Shown here: in pieces, positions 18,693 through 27,794 of the stretch
How positions within the stretch are numbered: the stretch's first letter is position 1
How the letters are laid out: every line of letters begins with the position of its first letter
DNA from: Acidobacteriaceae bacterium
Lineage (GTDB): Bacteria; Acidobacteriota; Terriglobia; Terriglobales; Acidobacteriaceae
Length of the DNA: 64,000 nt
Direction: 5' to 3'
NCBI GenBank assembly: GCA_003151335.1
Contig: PLXE01000115.1
Coordinates: 62,001-126,000 of the forward strand
Notes under the pieces: model-generated
What the model was told of the DNA's origin: nothing
What the model saw: only the letters and a program-made list of their open reading frames with translations
The model's database searches: none
Program-made: the position numbers and the translations under genes

Positions 18693-19694
18693 TCAATGCG
18701 GCGGATTCGGCGGTGTCGGAGCCGGCGGTGTCGGAGCCACGGTTTGCGCTGCCGGCGCGTTCGGAGCAGGTGTAACTGGAGCAACGCTGCTTGGAATCCC
18801 TGTACCACTGGCAGCAGCCATCAGCTTCTGCAGCCGTTCCTGTTGCTGCTTGGCCAAATTCTGCGCCGCACTCCCTTGAGGTGCATACTGCAGGGCCTTA
18901 CTGGCGGAGTCGAGGGCCTCCGGATACTTTTTCAGCTTGTCCTGCGCTACTGACAGGCGCAAAAATATTATCGCCTCGGGCTGCGCCTTGCTGGCATCCA
19001 CTGCCTTCAGGAACTGCTGCTCGGCGCCGGCAGGATCTCCCTTATTCAGGTCAACCATGCCCAGCGCGTCGTAAGCCATGGTTATAATGCTCGCCTTCAC
19101 AGCCGCGATCCGCTCGGGTGTCGCGTCCGGCGGAACCATAAGTTGGCTAATGTTGTCGATCGCGCCTTGGGCATCCTTGGCCGCCTCGGCAAGACGCTGG
19201 TCGCGGTCCATATCGGTGTCGCGCGTGCCCTCCACTAACGCGGTGCCGACCTGTACCAGCGAAACCGAATTGGTCGGGTCCGCCGCTATGGCTTTGCGCC
19301 CCAGTTCGATCAGCTTCTCCGAATTGTTGGCCTGACCGTACAAGTTCATGGCACGAACGAAGAGGGCCGCCTTCAGTTCGCTGCTCGGGTATTTCGCCGC
19401 GAAAGCGTCTGCGGCAGCATTCATTTGGGCAGGATCAGTTTTGCTCGTTGCATCCTGGTAGGCCTTCAATTCATCCTGCGACTTCGCCTGCAGCAGCTTG
19501 TGCCCGCCCGCCGTGGAAGACGGCGCCTGCGGGTTGCCGGAGGAGCCGCTGGGCGCATTGCTCGGCGACTGTGGCTGTCCGTTGGGATAAGGATTCGGGG
19601 CGGGAGAAGGAGCCTGACCCTGGGGCGGCCTCATCTGCGCCACTGCCATCGTGGCCGCCAGCAGCAACGCCAAAATTGCGAAACTCGATCTCAT
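18693..19694 (-). CDS. Secreted TPR-repeat protein with Pro/Ala tails
   Basis: A 333-residue protein with signal peptide (FAILALLLAATMAVAQ) starting at ATG 19694, which is preceded by GAAAGGAAAAG. A Pro/Gln/Asn-rich linker follows, then helical TPR units between residues 55 and 290 (for example ALFVRAMNLYGQANNSEKLI, then PTNSVSLVQVGTALVEG, and LRLSVAQDKLKKYPEALDSA), and a Pro/Ala-rich tail. TPR arrays in the periplasm usually scaffold protein complexes; nothing fixes the partner. It sits between another TPR gene and rnc in the same string. Function unknown. Confidence 0.75.
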   Translation of the reverse strand: MRSSFAILALLLAATMAVAQMRPPQGQAPSPAPNPYPNGQPQSPSNAPSGSSGNPQAPSSTAGGHKLLQAKSQDELKAYQDATSKTDPAQMNAAADAFAAKYPSSELKAALFVRAMNLYGQANNSEKLIELGRKAIAADPTNSVSLVQVGTALVEGTRDTDMDRDQRLAEAAKDAQGAIDNISQLMVPPDATPERIAAVKASIITMAYDALGMVDLNKGDPAGAEQQFLKAVDASKAQPEAIIFLRLSVAQDKLKKYPEALDSASKALQYAPQGSAAQNLAKQQQERLQKLMAAASGTGIPSSVAPVTPAPNAPAAQTVAPTPPAPTPPNPPH

Positions 19695-19748
19695 TATCAC
19701 TTTTCCTTTCTCGGGGGAAGACACGCTTGCCTTCCCCTCACTACCAGG

Positions 19749-21254
19749 CTATTCCTGCTCCCGCTTTCCGTTTGGGGGCTGGTAAGGTTCTTTGAGCCCG
19801 CGTTCCGCCGCCTTTTTGGTGTCCGCCGACGCATCCCCCGCGCTGAGGGCCGCCTGATATTGCGCGACCGCGTTTTCCCGCTCATCCTGCAAGTCCAGAA
19901 TGCGTCCCAGATAGATGTGGCACCAGGCTGCGATGCGAGGGTCCTGGGTCGCATTCAGCGCCTTCTGAAAATTCTCCTGCGCACCTTGCATGTTACCGCT
20001 CATGGTGGCCGCCCGGGCCAGAACGAAGTAAGCTCGCGCCGGATCTTCCTTTTCATTGAGCGCTTCTTCCGCCAGCTTCTGGGCGCCCGCGGGATCGCCG
20101 CTCATCAACTCCCGCTCGGCCAATTCCACCTTCGGTTGAGATGTAGGTTTCGCGGCCCGCATCACCTCCGGCGCAGCTTGCGATGCAAATTCGATCTCGT
20201 TGGCGCGCTTCTTTTCGCGGTCCACGTCAATATGGTGCAGCCAGTCTGGGAAGGCGTCCTGCAGGCCTGTGTTTTCCTTCTCGAAGTCGCGCAATTCGTC
20301 GTAGAAGTACCGGGTGAAGATGAAGCCTTCGGCTTCGTCGCGCTGCAACATGGTCTGGCGGTCCTTCTCCGGCAATTTGGGGTCCAACGGAGTACGCGCT
20401 TCGATCGCCCGTATCACACATTCGACGACCAGCAGTCCAGGATCGAGCTTGTAGTCGTCCGCCATGGGCGCTTTCTGCACTGCCACCAACACTGGTTTTA
20501 GCTGTTGCAGCGCCGTCGCCCGTTTGGCAATCAGCGGGTCGAGCACGAAATGAAGGTAGGTGTGCCGCAGGGCGTCGATGTGGATGTTCTCGCCCTTGGG
20601 AGAGATCACCAGGTAGTAATAATCCTGACGATAATTGCGCGAGTTCACCTGCCCGGGCGCGCTCATCGGTTCCAGATACACGGTGAAGCTGCGGCCCAGA
20701 TATCCGGCGAGCGGCATCCGCAGGTAGGTGTCGGTGGCGGTGATCATGTGCGCGACCGGCCCGTGATAGCGGTCGATCAGGGCAAGATATTCAGCTTGGT
20801 GCTTGAGCCAGATGGAATGCAAATTAGCGGAGGCGTAATACTGCTTGAGCAAGGGCACAAATCCCAGCACGTACGTCGAATCCGGAGGCATGTCGGATTC
20901 TTTGACGCTGGGAGCGAAATCTGGCGGCGGTCCCAGGTACAAGGCCAGTGAAACGTATTGCGCCAGGTCGTGCGCTCCATCGCTTTGCTGATGATCGCGA
21001 TAGAAGCGGCACATCTCTTTCGCGGCAGCCGCAGCGGCAGGCAATTTGCTGGCCTCCAGCAGTTCGGCACGAACTTCCATGCGCACGGGGGACGACGACT
21101 GCAGGTCCTGATCGTATCCGCAGACGTTCATGGCGGCCACCACGCTGAACAACGTCTCGCTCACGTCGAGCGTGGCCTTGGATTGCGCCGGTGCGGCGCA
21201 GGCAAACCACGCCAGCACGAGCGGCAGGACAAACAAACGGCGACAACAGCCCAG
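19749..21254 (-). CDS. Secreted protein of unknown function with C-terminal TPR repeats, probable CTG start
   Basis: About 501 residues. The N-terminus is a signal peptide (LFVLPLVLAWFACAAPAQ). The middle (residues 30-330) is an unrecognised helical domain with conserved-looking SRNYRQDYYYLVISPKGE and a His-rich DALRHTYLHFVLDP, which hints at a metallopeptidase-like fold, though no HExxH is present. TPR units fill residues 400-490 (AREELMSGDPAGAQ region to AWCHIYLGRILDLQDERENA). The nearest standard start is TTG 21236, but AGGAGG (21260-21265) is 23 bases from it and only five from CTG 21254, and the CTG start also gives the signal peptide a Cys-Cys-Arg-Arg n-region. It follows the anti-sigma gene and is probably co-regulated with it. 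Confidence 0.65.
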   Translation of the reverse strand: MGCCRRLFVLPLVLAWFACAAPAQSKATLDVSETLFSVVAAMNVCGYDQDLQSSSPVRMEVRAELLEASKLPAAAAAAKEMCRFYRDHQQSDGAHDLAQYVSLALYLGPPPDFAPSVKESDMPPDSTYVLGFVPLLKQYYASANLHSIWLKHQAEYLALIDRYHGPVAHMITATDTYLRMPLAGYLGRSFTVYLEPMSAPGQVNSRNYRQDYYYLVISPKGENIHIDALRHTYLHFVLDPLIAKRATALQQLKPVLVAVQKAPMADDYKLDPGLLVVECVIRAIEARTPLDPKLPEKDRQTMLQRDEAEGFIFTRYFYDELRDFEKENTGLQDAFPDWLHHIDVDREKKRANEIEFASQAAPEVMRAAKPTSQPKVELAERELMSGDPAGAQKLAEEALNEKEDPARAYFVLARAATMSGNMQGAQENFQKALNATQDPRIAAWCHIYLGRILDLQDERENAVAQYQAALSAGDASADTKKAAERGLKEPYQPPNGKREQE

Positions 21255-21375
21255 AAGAGCCTCCTGACACGATTTCGGCGGGGAATCAGTTTCTACAGTT
21301 TACGAGCAGAGTATGTGGCGCGCAAATCGGGGCACTTCAGGGGTCAGCGGGAGACACGTGGCTCGGTCACTTGCC

Positions 21376-22038
21376 CTATCCCTTGACCTGCACCTTGGAA
21401 AACGACAGGACCACCCGGCTCGCCGTGGGCTGTCCGAAGGCGGTTGCGGGATGAAAGGTGGTGAAGATCAACATGTTCTTCAGTTGCGGCAGAATGTCCT
21501 GTGCGTTTTCCGGCGCCGACAGGATGCGGTAATCCTCTACCCGGCCATCGGTCCCGACGTAAGCCTCCACGACCAGCGACTCCGCATTGGCCACACCCGA
21601 CAATTCAAAGGGGGTGAATTGCAATTCCGCCGGCGTGTAGAGCATGGTCGGCACGTCGTTGGCCGCTCTTACTTGCGCGGGATAGAGGAAACTGATCAGC
21701 AGCCCAAAAAAGATCAACGTGGTCACTAGGCCAGCCGTGGCCGGAACCATGGTTGCATTGAAAGCATTCTCCCAATGCACCCGCAGCATCTCCCATCGTG
21801 AACGTTGGGAGTTAGCCAGTTCCTGCGAAGCCGCGACGCGGAGTCGAAGCGCCAGGTCAGGCGGCGCGGCTTTTCGCCCTAGGGACCCAACCAGCATCTG
21901 AATCCGCTGTGCCGACGAATAAAATCCGGCGCAGTCCTCGCAGCCCTGCAAGTGTTCATCCACCTGGGCCAATTGGCTGCGCGTCACGGCGCCATCCAGA
22001 TACGACGACATAAGACGCTTCGCAACTGAGCACTTCAT
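21376..22038 (-). CDS. Zinc-finger anti-sigma factor with periplasmic TonB-C-like domain
   Basis: A 220-residue membrane protein. Residues 1-45 hold the anti-sigma zinc finger: CSVAKRLMSSYLDG, then HLQGCEDC, i.e. the HxxxCxxC arrangement of the ZAS family, which binds the ECF sigma factor. One membrane segment (TAGLVTTLIFFGLLISFLY) lies at about 120-140. The outer part (LVVEAYVGTDGRVEDYRILS and FHPATAFGQPTASRVVLSF) resembles the energy-transducing TonB C-terminal domain. The ATG at 22038 overlaps the stop of the sigma factor gene as ATGA, the usual arrangement for a sigma/anti-sigma pair. It probably holds the sigma factor inactive until an envelope signal triggers release. Confidence 0.83.
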   Translation of the reverse strand: MKCSVAKRLMSSYLDGAVTRSQLAQVDEHLQGCEDCAGFYSSAQRIQMLVGSLGRKAAPPDLALRLRVAASQELANSQRSRWEMLRVHWENAFNATMVPATAGLVTTLIFFGLLISFLYPAQVRAANDVPTMLYTPAELQFTPFELSGVANAESLVVEAYVGTDGRVEDYRILSAPENAQDILPQLKNMLIFTTFHPATAFGQPTASRVVLSFSKVQVKG

Positions 22039-22757
22039 GGCATGACCTCAACCTTCTGACCACCCACAGAACCATCCTTGCGCTGTTTTCTATGGCGCGC
22101 CACGCCGGGGTCCATCCCGAAATCCTCGAGGTGACGCTCCATGCGTTTTCGCAGCGCATCGCGTCCGCGCACCAGCCGCGACTTCACCGTTCCCAGCGAG
22201 ATATCCATTACCTCGGCGATTTGCTCGTACGAGAGTTCCTCAATATCGCGCAAAATCACCGTTGTCCGGTACGGCTCGTTCAGGGTCTTCAGTTCGCATT
22301 CCACCCGGGCCCGTAATTCCTCGTCATATACGTTTTGCAGGGGAGACTTGCCTTCATCCACCAGCGTGTCCTTGATTCCGAGGCCAGGCTGCTCGTCTCC
22401 GTTGCCGCTCGCCGGCTCGATCGACGTCTCCTGAACTTTGTGCCGGAACCACCAGCGGCGATGGTTGGACGCCTCATGCACCGCAATCCGGTAGATCCAG
22501 GTCTTCAGGCTGGAATCGGCGTTGAAATTCTTGATCCCGCGAAACACCTTGATAAATACTTCCTGGGTAGTGTCGGCGGCGTCGGAGGGATCGTCGAGAA
22601 TCCGGTACACCAGACTGTAAACCGGCTGGTTGTAGTGTGCGATGAGCCAGTAAAAAGCATCTTCCGATCCAGCCTTCAATTCGGCCACGATCGACGCTTC
22701 CGCGGTGCGGACATTCAGCGCACTTGCGAGGTCACCCAAGGTTGTTGCTCCCGCCAT
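22035..22757 (-). CDS. ECF-type RNA polymerase sigma factor (RpoE-like)
   Basis: A 240-residue sigma-70 family factor. Region 2 is seen at residues 25-95 (YWLIAHYNQPVYSLVYRILD, DAADTTQEVFIKVFRG, and the recognition helix LKTWIYRIAVHEASNHRRWW). After a variable linker, region 4 follows (YRTTVILRDIEELSYEQIAE, then MDISLGTVKSRLVRGRDALR). ATG 22757 is preceded by TGAGGTACGCCGTC; a TTG at 22772 is less likely. The anti-sigma gene overlaps its 3' end. A candidate ECF-style promoter lies just upstream, consistent with autoregulation. The downstream string (two TPR proteins, rnc, two signal peptidases, AsmA) points to envelope homeostasis. Confidence 0.9.
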   Translation of the reverse strand: MAGATTLGDLASALNVRTAEASIVAELKAGSEDAFYWLIAHYNQPVYSLVYRILDDPSDAADTTQEVFIKVFRGIKNFNADSSLKTWIYRIAVHEASNHRRWWFRHKVQETSIEPASGNGDEQPGLGIKDTLVDEGKSPLQNVYDEELRARVECELKTLNEPYRTTVILRDIEELSYEQIAEVMDISLGTVKSRLVRGRDALRKRMERHLEDFGMDPGVARHRKQRKDGSVGGQKVEVMP

Positions 22758-22778
22758 GACGGCGTACCTCAATCATAA

Positions 22779-22805
22779 ATAGATTCGGAGCCTGCAACAA
22801 CTTCC
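22779..22805 (-). promoter_or_regulatory. Candidate ECF promoter of the sigma factor operon
   Basis: On the minus strand GGAAGTT (22805-22799) and TCTAT (22783-22779) are 15 bases apart, resembling the GGAACTT / TCTGA-type elements recognised by RpoE-like sigma factors. It lies 22 bases before the sigma factor ATG, leaving room for the ribosome site. Confidence 0.35.
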
Positions 22806-22943
22806 CGCGACGGTCCCGGCGCTACCACCACCCCGTTTCGCAGCCAACCAATCAATCTCGCCGTAGCTACACACTGCGCCCATCTCCGGGCTAAGGCTGG
22901 ATGAGATAGACCCCAGATCGGGTGCAAATGTTCCCGCCAACAC

Positions 22944-23678
22944 CTACGGCTTGGGAGCAGAACTTCCGGCGCCGGTGCTGTCTTTGGATTTGGCATCGGA
23001 TGCTGGCGAAGGCGAACTGCTGCTGGAGGCTGCCGGCTTCTTCTTCTTGTGCACAGTCTTCTTTGCGGGCTGCGTGTCATCGACGACGACCTTCTTAGGA
23101 GGCGCTGCCGCCGCGGCCTGTTGGTACGCGCGAACCTGAGTCCGTAACTGGACCAGTTCGGACTGCGTGGAGGAAGTCAATTGCTCCAGCCGATCCCCCA
23201 GGTTGCGTCGCACGGAATCGATGGTCTCCAGTTGCTGCGCCAGAGCCTCGTAGTCGTCCTTTGGTCCAAAGGCCCCGGTGGCTTCCGTCAGGGACGCGAA
23301 GACGTCGTACAAAGCGTTGAGATTGCGATAGAGCTTGAACTCGGCGCCCAAGTCCTGCTGCGCCGAGCGTACTGCGGCGATCAGGCCAGGCAACGCGGAG
23401 GTGAGGTTGCGCCGGACGGAATCGGTGTTGGCCTGGGCTTGCTGTTTGGAGTCTGCGTCAGTTTTCCATTTGTCGATTCGCAGGCGGCCGAGATCGAGCG
23501 TGGCCTGCGACGCCGCGGTCTGTAGTCTGTCCAAATCGGGCAACACCGGGACCGTAGGTGCACTGCCAACGGATGGCGCATTTGCCCTTGCGGGTGCGCT
23601 CGGGCTGTTTGCCGGAGTCTGCGCCAACGCGGTAGCGCCCGCCAGCAAAAGGTACAGCAGGGACAATCTGATGTTCAT
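22944..23678 (-). CDS. Secreted helical protein with Lys-rich and Ser/Pro-rich C-terminus
   Basis: A 244-residue protein with a good signal peptide (IRLSLLYLLLAGATALAQ) from ATG 23678, preceded by GGGAGCGGAAG. The middle (residues 50-190) is a long amphipathic helical region (VRRNLTSALPGLIAAVRSAQ, LEQLTSSTQSELVQLRTQV), likely coiled coil. The tail changes to a basic stretch (KKTVHKKKKPAA) and then Ser/Pro/Asp low complexity. I do not recognise a family. It could bind the cell envelope through its charged tail. It lies between tpiA and the sigma factor gene, on the same strand as both. Confidence 0.65.
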   Translation of the reverse strand: MNIRLSLLYLLLAGATALAQTPANSPSAPARANAPSVGSAPTVPVLPDLDRLQTAASQATLDLGRLRIDKWKTDADSKQQAQANTDSVRRNLTSALPGLIAAVRSAQQDLGAEFKLYRNLNALYDVFASLTEATGAFGPKDDYEALAQQLETIDSVRRNLGDRLEQLTSSTQSELVQLRTQVRAYQQAAAAAPPKKVVVDDTQPAKKTVHKKKKPAASSSSSPSPASDAKSKDSTGAGSSAPKP

Positions 23679-23811
23679 CTTCCGCTCCCAGCAGAGAGGA
23701 ACCTCAGGCAACCGTCGCAGACGAGATGGAGGGGATAAGCCAGGTTTCATACACTTAGTTGGATGCTGCCGCAGGAGATGGTGGCTGCCCCACCGCACGA
23801 CGGCGCTTTCT

Positions 23812-24564
23812 TCAATACTTCACAATCCTGGTGAAGCTCGCGGGATCCAAACTGCCCCCCCCCACCAGCGCGCCGTCGATTTCACCCTCCGACATGAGCG
23901 CGGTGGCGTTGTCCGGCTTAACGCTGCCTCCGTAAAGGATCCTCAAGCCCTGGGCGAATTCTTTGCCAAACGCCTTCTCCGCTTCGTGGCGGATCACCAT
24001 GTGGGCATCGGCGGCCATCTGCGGCGTTGCTGTCTTTCCTGTGCCAATGGCCCACACGGGCTCGTAGGCTATCGCGAGTTTCGCCGCTTTCCTTGCCGAG
24101 ATGCCGTTGAAGGCGCGAGTGCATTGGCGGCGCAGCACGTCTTCGGTCAGGCCGGCCTCGCGCTCCTCCAGCACCTCTCCGACGCAAACGATGGGCGTCA
24201 GGCCGTTCTCCAGTGCGATCTCGAGCTTGCGGTTGACGGTGTCGTCGGTCTCGTTGAAGTACTGCCGGCGCTCCGAGTGCCCGATGATCACGTGCGTGAC
24301 CTGGATCGCGGTCAGCATCGCGGGTGAGATTTCGCCGGTGAAGGCTCCTTCTTTTGCCCAGTGTATATTCTGCGCGCCGACGGCGACGTTCGATCCACGC
24401 GCCGCTTCCACGGCGGCGTGCAGGTCAAGGAATGGCGGGCAGATCACAATCTCGTCGCGCGAGTGGCCGGCGACCATGGGCAGGAACTCGGCGAAGAATG
24501 CCGTGGTTTGTTCCGGCGTCTTGTACATCTTCCAGTTGGCGGCGATGAGCTTCTTACGTGTCAT
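23812..24564 (-). CDS. tpiA: Triosephosphate isomerase
   Basis: A 250-residue (beta/alpha)8 enzyme interconverting dihydroxyacetone phosphate and glyceraldehyde 3-phosphate. Catalytic residues are visible: Lys12 (AANWKMYK), His96 (IIGHSERR) and Glu168 (AYEPVWAIGTGK), plus the phosphate-binding LYGGSVKPDN near the end. Length is normal. It lies four bases after the macro-domain gene and belongs to the gapA-pgk-macro-tpiA string. Confidence 0.97.
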   Translation of the reverse strand: MTRKKLIAANWKMYKTPEQTTAFFAEFLPMVAGHSRDEIVICPPFLDLHAAVEAARGSNVAVGAQNIHWAKEGAFTGEISPAMLTAIQVTHVIIGHSERRQYFNETDDTVNRKLEIALENGLTPIVCVGEVLEEREAGLTEDVLRRQCTRAFNGISARKAAKLAIAYEPVWAIGTGKTATPQMAADAHMVIRHEAEKAFGKEFAQGLRILYGGSVKPDNATALMSEGEIDGALVGGGSLDPASFTRIVKY

Positions 24565-24568
24565 GGTT

Positions 24569-25159
24569 TCAGTCCACTTTCAGAGACAAGTTGGCGGCCA
24601 GGGCGCGAGCGGCATGGGCGTACTGGGTGAAGGTTTCAGAGTCAAACAGCACGAACCGAACTTCGCGGACGTGAGCGGCTTTTTGGAGCGCCTCAGCCGC
24701 GCTGGTTATGGCGACTTGCGACGCCTGGTCCACCGGATACCGGTAGGCCCCCGTCGAAATCGCAGGGATGGCGATGGATGTGAGTTGAAGCTCATCGGCG
24801 ATGCGAATCGACTCGCGATGGCAACCGGCCAGCGTTTCCGCCTCACCCTGCTGGCCGCCGCTCCAGAACGGGCCGACGGTATGGATGACGTAGCGCGCCG
24901 GCAGGCGTCCCGCGGGAGTTGCGACTGCTTGTCCGGCGGGAAGGCGGCCGATGCGCTCGACAATCTGCCGGCAAGCCTCGAGGATCGCGGGCCCGCCCGC
25001 GCGATGAATGGCGCCGTCCACACCCCCGCCGCCCAGCAGGGAAGAGTTGGCGGCGTTCACGATGGCATCGGTCTGTTGGCGCGTGATGTCACCGGGACCA
25101 GAGATCGCGAGAACGCGGTCCCCCATCGTTACGCGCAGAACCTGAGGGCTGGCATGCAT
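24569..25159 (-). CDS. Macro-domain protein (ADP-ribose binding or de-acylation)
   Basis: A 196-residue stand-alone macro domain. ATG 25159 lies five bases after the pgk stop; a longer frame overlapping pgk is an artefact. Typical motifs: DAIVNAANSSLLGGGGVDGA (substrate loop 1 with the key Asn), HTVGP, and IPAISTGAYRYP (loop 2). The family binds ADP-ribose and can remove ADP-ribose from proteins or deacetylate O-acetyl-ADP-ribose. Its place inside a glycolytic operon, between pgk and tpiA and one gene from the NAD-dependent gapA, suggests a housekeeping role in clearing NAD-derived ADP-ribose, but that is inference. Confidence 0.88.
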   Translation of the reverse strand: MHASPQVLRVTMGDRVLAISGPGDITRQQTDAIVNAANSSLLGGGGVDGAIHRAGGPAILEACRQIVERIGRLPAGQAVATPAGRLPARYVIHTVGPFWSGGQQGEAETLAGCHRESIRIADELQLTSIAIPAISTGAYRYPVDQASQVAITSAAEALQKAAHVREVRFVLFDSETFTQYAHAARALAANLSLKVD

Positions 25160-25164
25160 GTCGG

Positions 25165-26373
25165 TTACTTGTTGCTCAGCGCTTCCACGCCGGGCAACTT
25201 CTTGCCCTCCAGGAACTCCAGCGACGCGCCGCCCCCGGTCGAGATGTGGGTGATCTTGTCGGCCACTCCGGCTGCCTTGACCGCGGCCACGGTGTCGCCG
25301 CCGCCAACGATGGAAACCGCCGCGCCATTGTCGGCCACGGCGTAAGCGATCTTCTTGGTCCCTTTGGCGAAGGCTTCGATCTCGAACACTCCCATGGGGC
25401 CGTTCCACACGATGGTGCGGGCGAGACCGATCTCGCCGGAGAACAGCTCCACCGTTTCCGGTCCGATGTCGAGTGCCATCATGTCGGCGGGAATCGGCTT
25501 GCCAACGCCAATCTGCTGAATCCGGGCATCGGCGGCGACCTTGTCGGCGACCACGTGGTCCACGGGCAGCAGGAATTTCACATGGTGGGCCTTGGCGTCG
25601 GCGAGAATTTTCGCCGCCAACTGTACCTTGTCCGCCTCCAGCAACGACTTGCCAATCTCGTGTCCCTGCGCCTTGAGGAAGGTATAGGCCATGCCCCCTC
25701 CGACGATGAGCGTATCCACCTTGCTCATCAGGTGGGTGAGGACGCCGATTTTGTCGCTCACCTTGGCTCCGCCCAGAATCGCGACGAAGGGCTTTTGCGG
25801 ATGAGACAAAGCCTTGCCCAGATATTCGAGTTCTTTTTCCATCAGCAAGCCGGCGGCTCTCTTCTCCACAAAATGGGTGATGCCTTCGGTGGACGCGTGA
25901 GCGCGATGCGCCGAACCGAAAGCGTCGTTCACATAGAAGTCGCAGAGCTTTCCCAGTCGCCGCGCGAATTCCGGATTGTTGGCTTCCTCTTCCGGGTGAA
26001 AGCGCAAATTCTCCAGCAGCAACGACTGGCCGCGCTCCAGCTTCTCAGCCATCTCTTCCGCCTGCGCGCCAATGCAGTCGGGAGAGAAGCCGACGTTTTC
26101 GCCGCGTCGCAACACCTCATCGAGCAGAACGCGCAGTCGCTCGGCCACCGGCTTCAGGCTCATCTTGGGATTCGGCTGGCCCTTCGGACGCCCAAGATGA
26201 GACGCCAATATCAGCCGAGCGCCATGCCGCAGCGCGTACTCGATGGTGGGCAGCGTCTCGCGGATACGGGTGTCATCCATGACCCGGCCATCGTCGAGCG
26301 GGACATTGAAGTCAACCCGCATGAAAACGCGCTTGTTATTCAGCGGAAGATCGCGAATGGATAACTTCGTCAT
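25165..26373 (-). CDS. pgk: Phosphoglycerate kinase
   Basis: A 402-residue two-domain kinase. The N-terminal substrate domain shows [13 protein letters not shown] and ASHLGRPKG, the hinge follows, and the nucleotide domain has [12 protein letters not shown] and NGPMGVFE with GGGDTVAAV near the end. It transfers phosphate from 1,3-bisphosphoglycerate to ADP. ATG 26373 is chosen over an in-frame GTG three codons upstream. It is followed five bases later by the macro-domain gene; gapA lies 200 bases upstream. Confidence 0.97.
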   Translation of the reverse strand: MTKLSIRDLPLNNKRVFMRVDFNVPLDDGRVMDDTRIRETLPTIEYALRHGARLILASHLGRPKGQPNPKMSLKPVAERLRVLLDEVLRRGENVGFSPDCIGAQAEEMAEKLERGQSLLLENLRFHPEEEANNPEFARRLGKLCDFYVNDAFGSAHRAHASTEGITHFVEKRAAGLLMEKELEYLGKALSHPQKPFVAILGGAKVSDKIGVLTHLMSKVDTLIVGGGMAYTFLKAQGHEIGKSLLEADKVQLAAKILADAKAHHVKFLLPVDHVVADKVAADARIQQIGVGKPIPADMMALDIGPETVELFSGEIGLARTIVWNGPMGVFEIEAFAKGTKKIAYAVADNGAAVSIVGGGDTVAAVKAAGVADKITHISTGGGASLEFLEGKKLPGVEALSNK

Positions 26374-26383
26374 AGCTTGCACC

Positions 26384-26578
26384 AGTAGTCAGTAGTCAGT
26401 TGTCAATGGCTTCCAGTTGCCACGAGCTATTTCGCAACTCCAGTCCCGATGCCAAGACTGGCGCCCGCATCCCCAACTGCCGATCCCCATGCGAAACCGC
26501 GCGCTTCAAGCCGTCAGTCCTGGCGAGGAATGACTTACACCGACAACTGGCTACTGGCAACCGACAACTGTCCTACAG
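26384..26578. repeat. Intergenic CAGTTG/AGTAGTCAG-type low-complexity patches
   Basis: Between gapA and pgk the sequence contains near-repeats such as AGTAGTCAGTAGTCAGTTGTC (26384-26404) and CAACTGGCTACTGGCAACCG followed by ACAACTG (26542-26568). Similar patches lie at 40530-40612, 41288-41347 and 61510-61590. They are not coding; they separate gapA from pgk by 199 bases. Confidence 0.5.
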
Positions 26579-27583
26579 CCCCTTTCCGGCGATGTAATGA
26601 ATCAGATCGCGGACTCGGCAGGAGTAGCCCCACTCGTTGTCATACCACGAGATGACCTTTACGCAGTTACCGGCCACCACGCGGGTCATGGGCGCATCAA
26701 CGATCGACGAGCGCGGATCTCCCCGGTAATCGATGGAGACCAGTTCGGCAGTCTCGTATCCCAGGTAGCCCTTCAGCGGGCCCGCTTCGGACGCGGCTTT
26801 CAGCGCGTTGTTCACCTCTTCCACGCTGGTCTTCTTCTCCACAAACACCACCAGATCAACCACCGAGACATTGGGCGTGGGCACGCGCATGGCGAAGCCA
26901 TCAAGTTTGCCCTTCAAATCAGGGATCGCCAGATAGACGGCCTTGGCGGCGCCAGTCGAGGTCGGGATCATGGACAGCGCGGCCGCACGGGCCCGCCGCA
27001 GGTCCTTGTGCGGAAAGTCGAGGATCACCTGATCGTTGGTGTAGGAGTGGATCGTGGTCATTGTGCCGCACACGATTTTGAAGGTGTCGTTGATGACCTT
27101 GGCAATCGGCGCCAGGCAGTTGGTGGTGCACGAGGCGTTGGAAATCACGTGGTGCTTCGCCGGGTCGTACTTGTCTTCATTGACGCCCAACACGATGGTG
27201 ATGTCTTCGCCGCTTGCCGGTGCCGTGATAATGACTTTCTTCACCGGGCCGCGCAGATGTTGCTTTGCCAATTCCGCCTTGGTGAACTTGCCGGTGGACT
27301 CGATGACCACCTGCGCGCCTACCGACGCCCAATCCAGCTTGGCAGGATCTTTTTCGGCGAACACACGGATGCTCTTGCCGTCCACGCTGATGGAGTCGGC
27401 GGTGGCCGAGATTTTGTTCGGCAGGTTGCCGAGAATGGAGTCGTACTTCAGAAGATGCGCCAGCGTCTTGGGATCGGTGAGGTCGTTGACCGCAACGAAT
27501 TCCAGATTTTTGTCGGTGAGCGCGGTCCGCAGAATGTTGCGGCCGATGCGCCCGAAACCATTGATGCCTACTTTGATTGCCAT
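26573..27583 (-). CDS. gapA: Glyceraldehyde-3-phosphate dehydrogenase, type I
   Basis: A 336-residue NAD-dependent enzyme converting glyceraldehyde 3-phosphate to 1,3-bisphosphoglycerate. [11 protein letters not shown] is the NAD-binding motif, SNASCTTNC holds the catalytic Cys152, and [12 protein letters not shown] is the C-terminal signature. Length and order are standard. It leads the minus-strand glycolytic string gapA-pgk-macro-tpiA. Confidence 0.97.
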   Translation of the reverse strand: MAIKVGINGFGRIGRNILRTALTDKNLEFVAVNDLTDPKTLAHLLKYDSILGNLPNKISATADSISVDGKSIRVFAEKDPAKLDWASVGAQVVIESTGKFTKAELAKQHLRGPVKKVIITAPASGEDITIVLGVNEDKYDPAKHHVISNASCTTNCLAPIAKVINDTFKIVCGTMTTIHSYTNDQVILDFPHKDLRRARAAALSMIPTSTGAAKAVYLAIPDLKGKLDGFAMRVPTPNVSVVDLVVFVEKKTSVEEVNNALKAASEAGPLKGYLGYETAELVSIDYRGDPRSSIVDAPMTRVVAGNCVKVISWYDNEWGYSCRVRDLIHYIAGKGL

Positions 27584-27794
27584 TTTGCCTCGCTAAGAAC
27601 GTCAGATTGAAATGCCATGAATCCGAACTGCGCTCCACAACGAAAAGCCGCGTTAGGGAGCCAAACAAAAAGCCTAGCATCATGGGTAAGGCGAGGCAAT
27701 GGCCTAAGTCACCAAACCTCGTGCAGCCGCTTCTCGGGTGTCGGAGACGGGCAGCCGATTGCTACCAGCTAGGCAAGCGTGTTACAAGTGCAAC

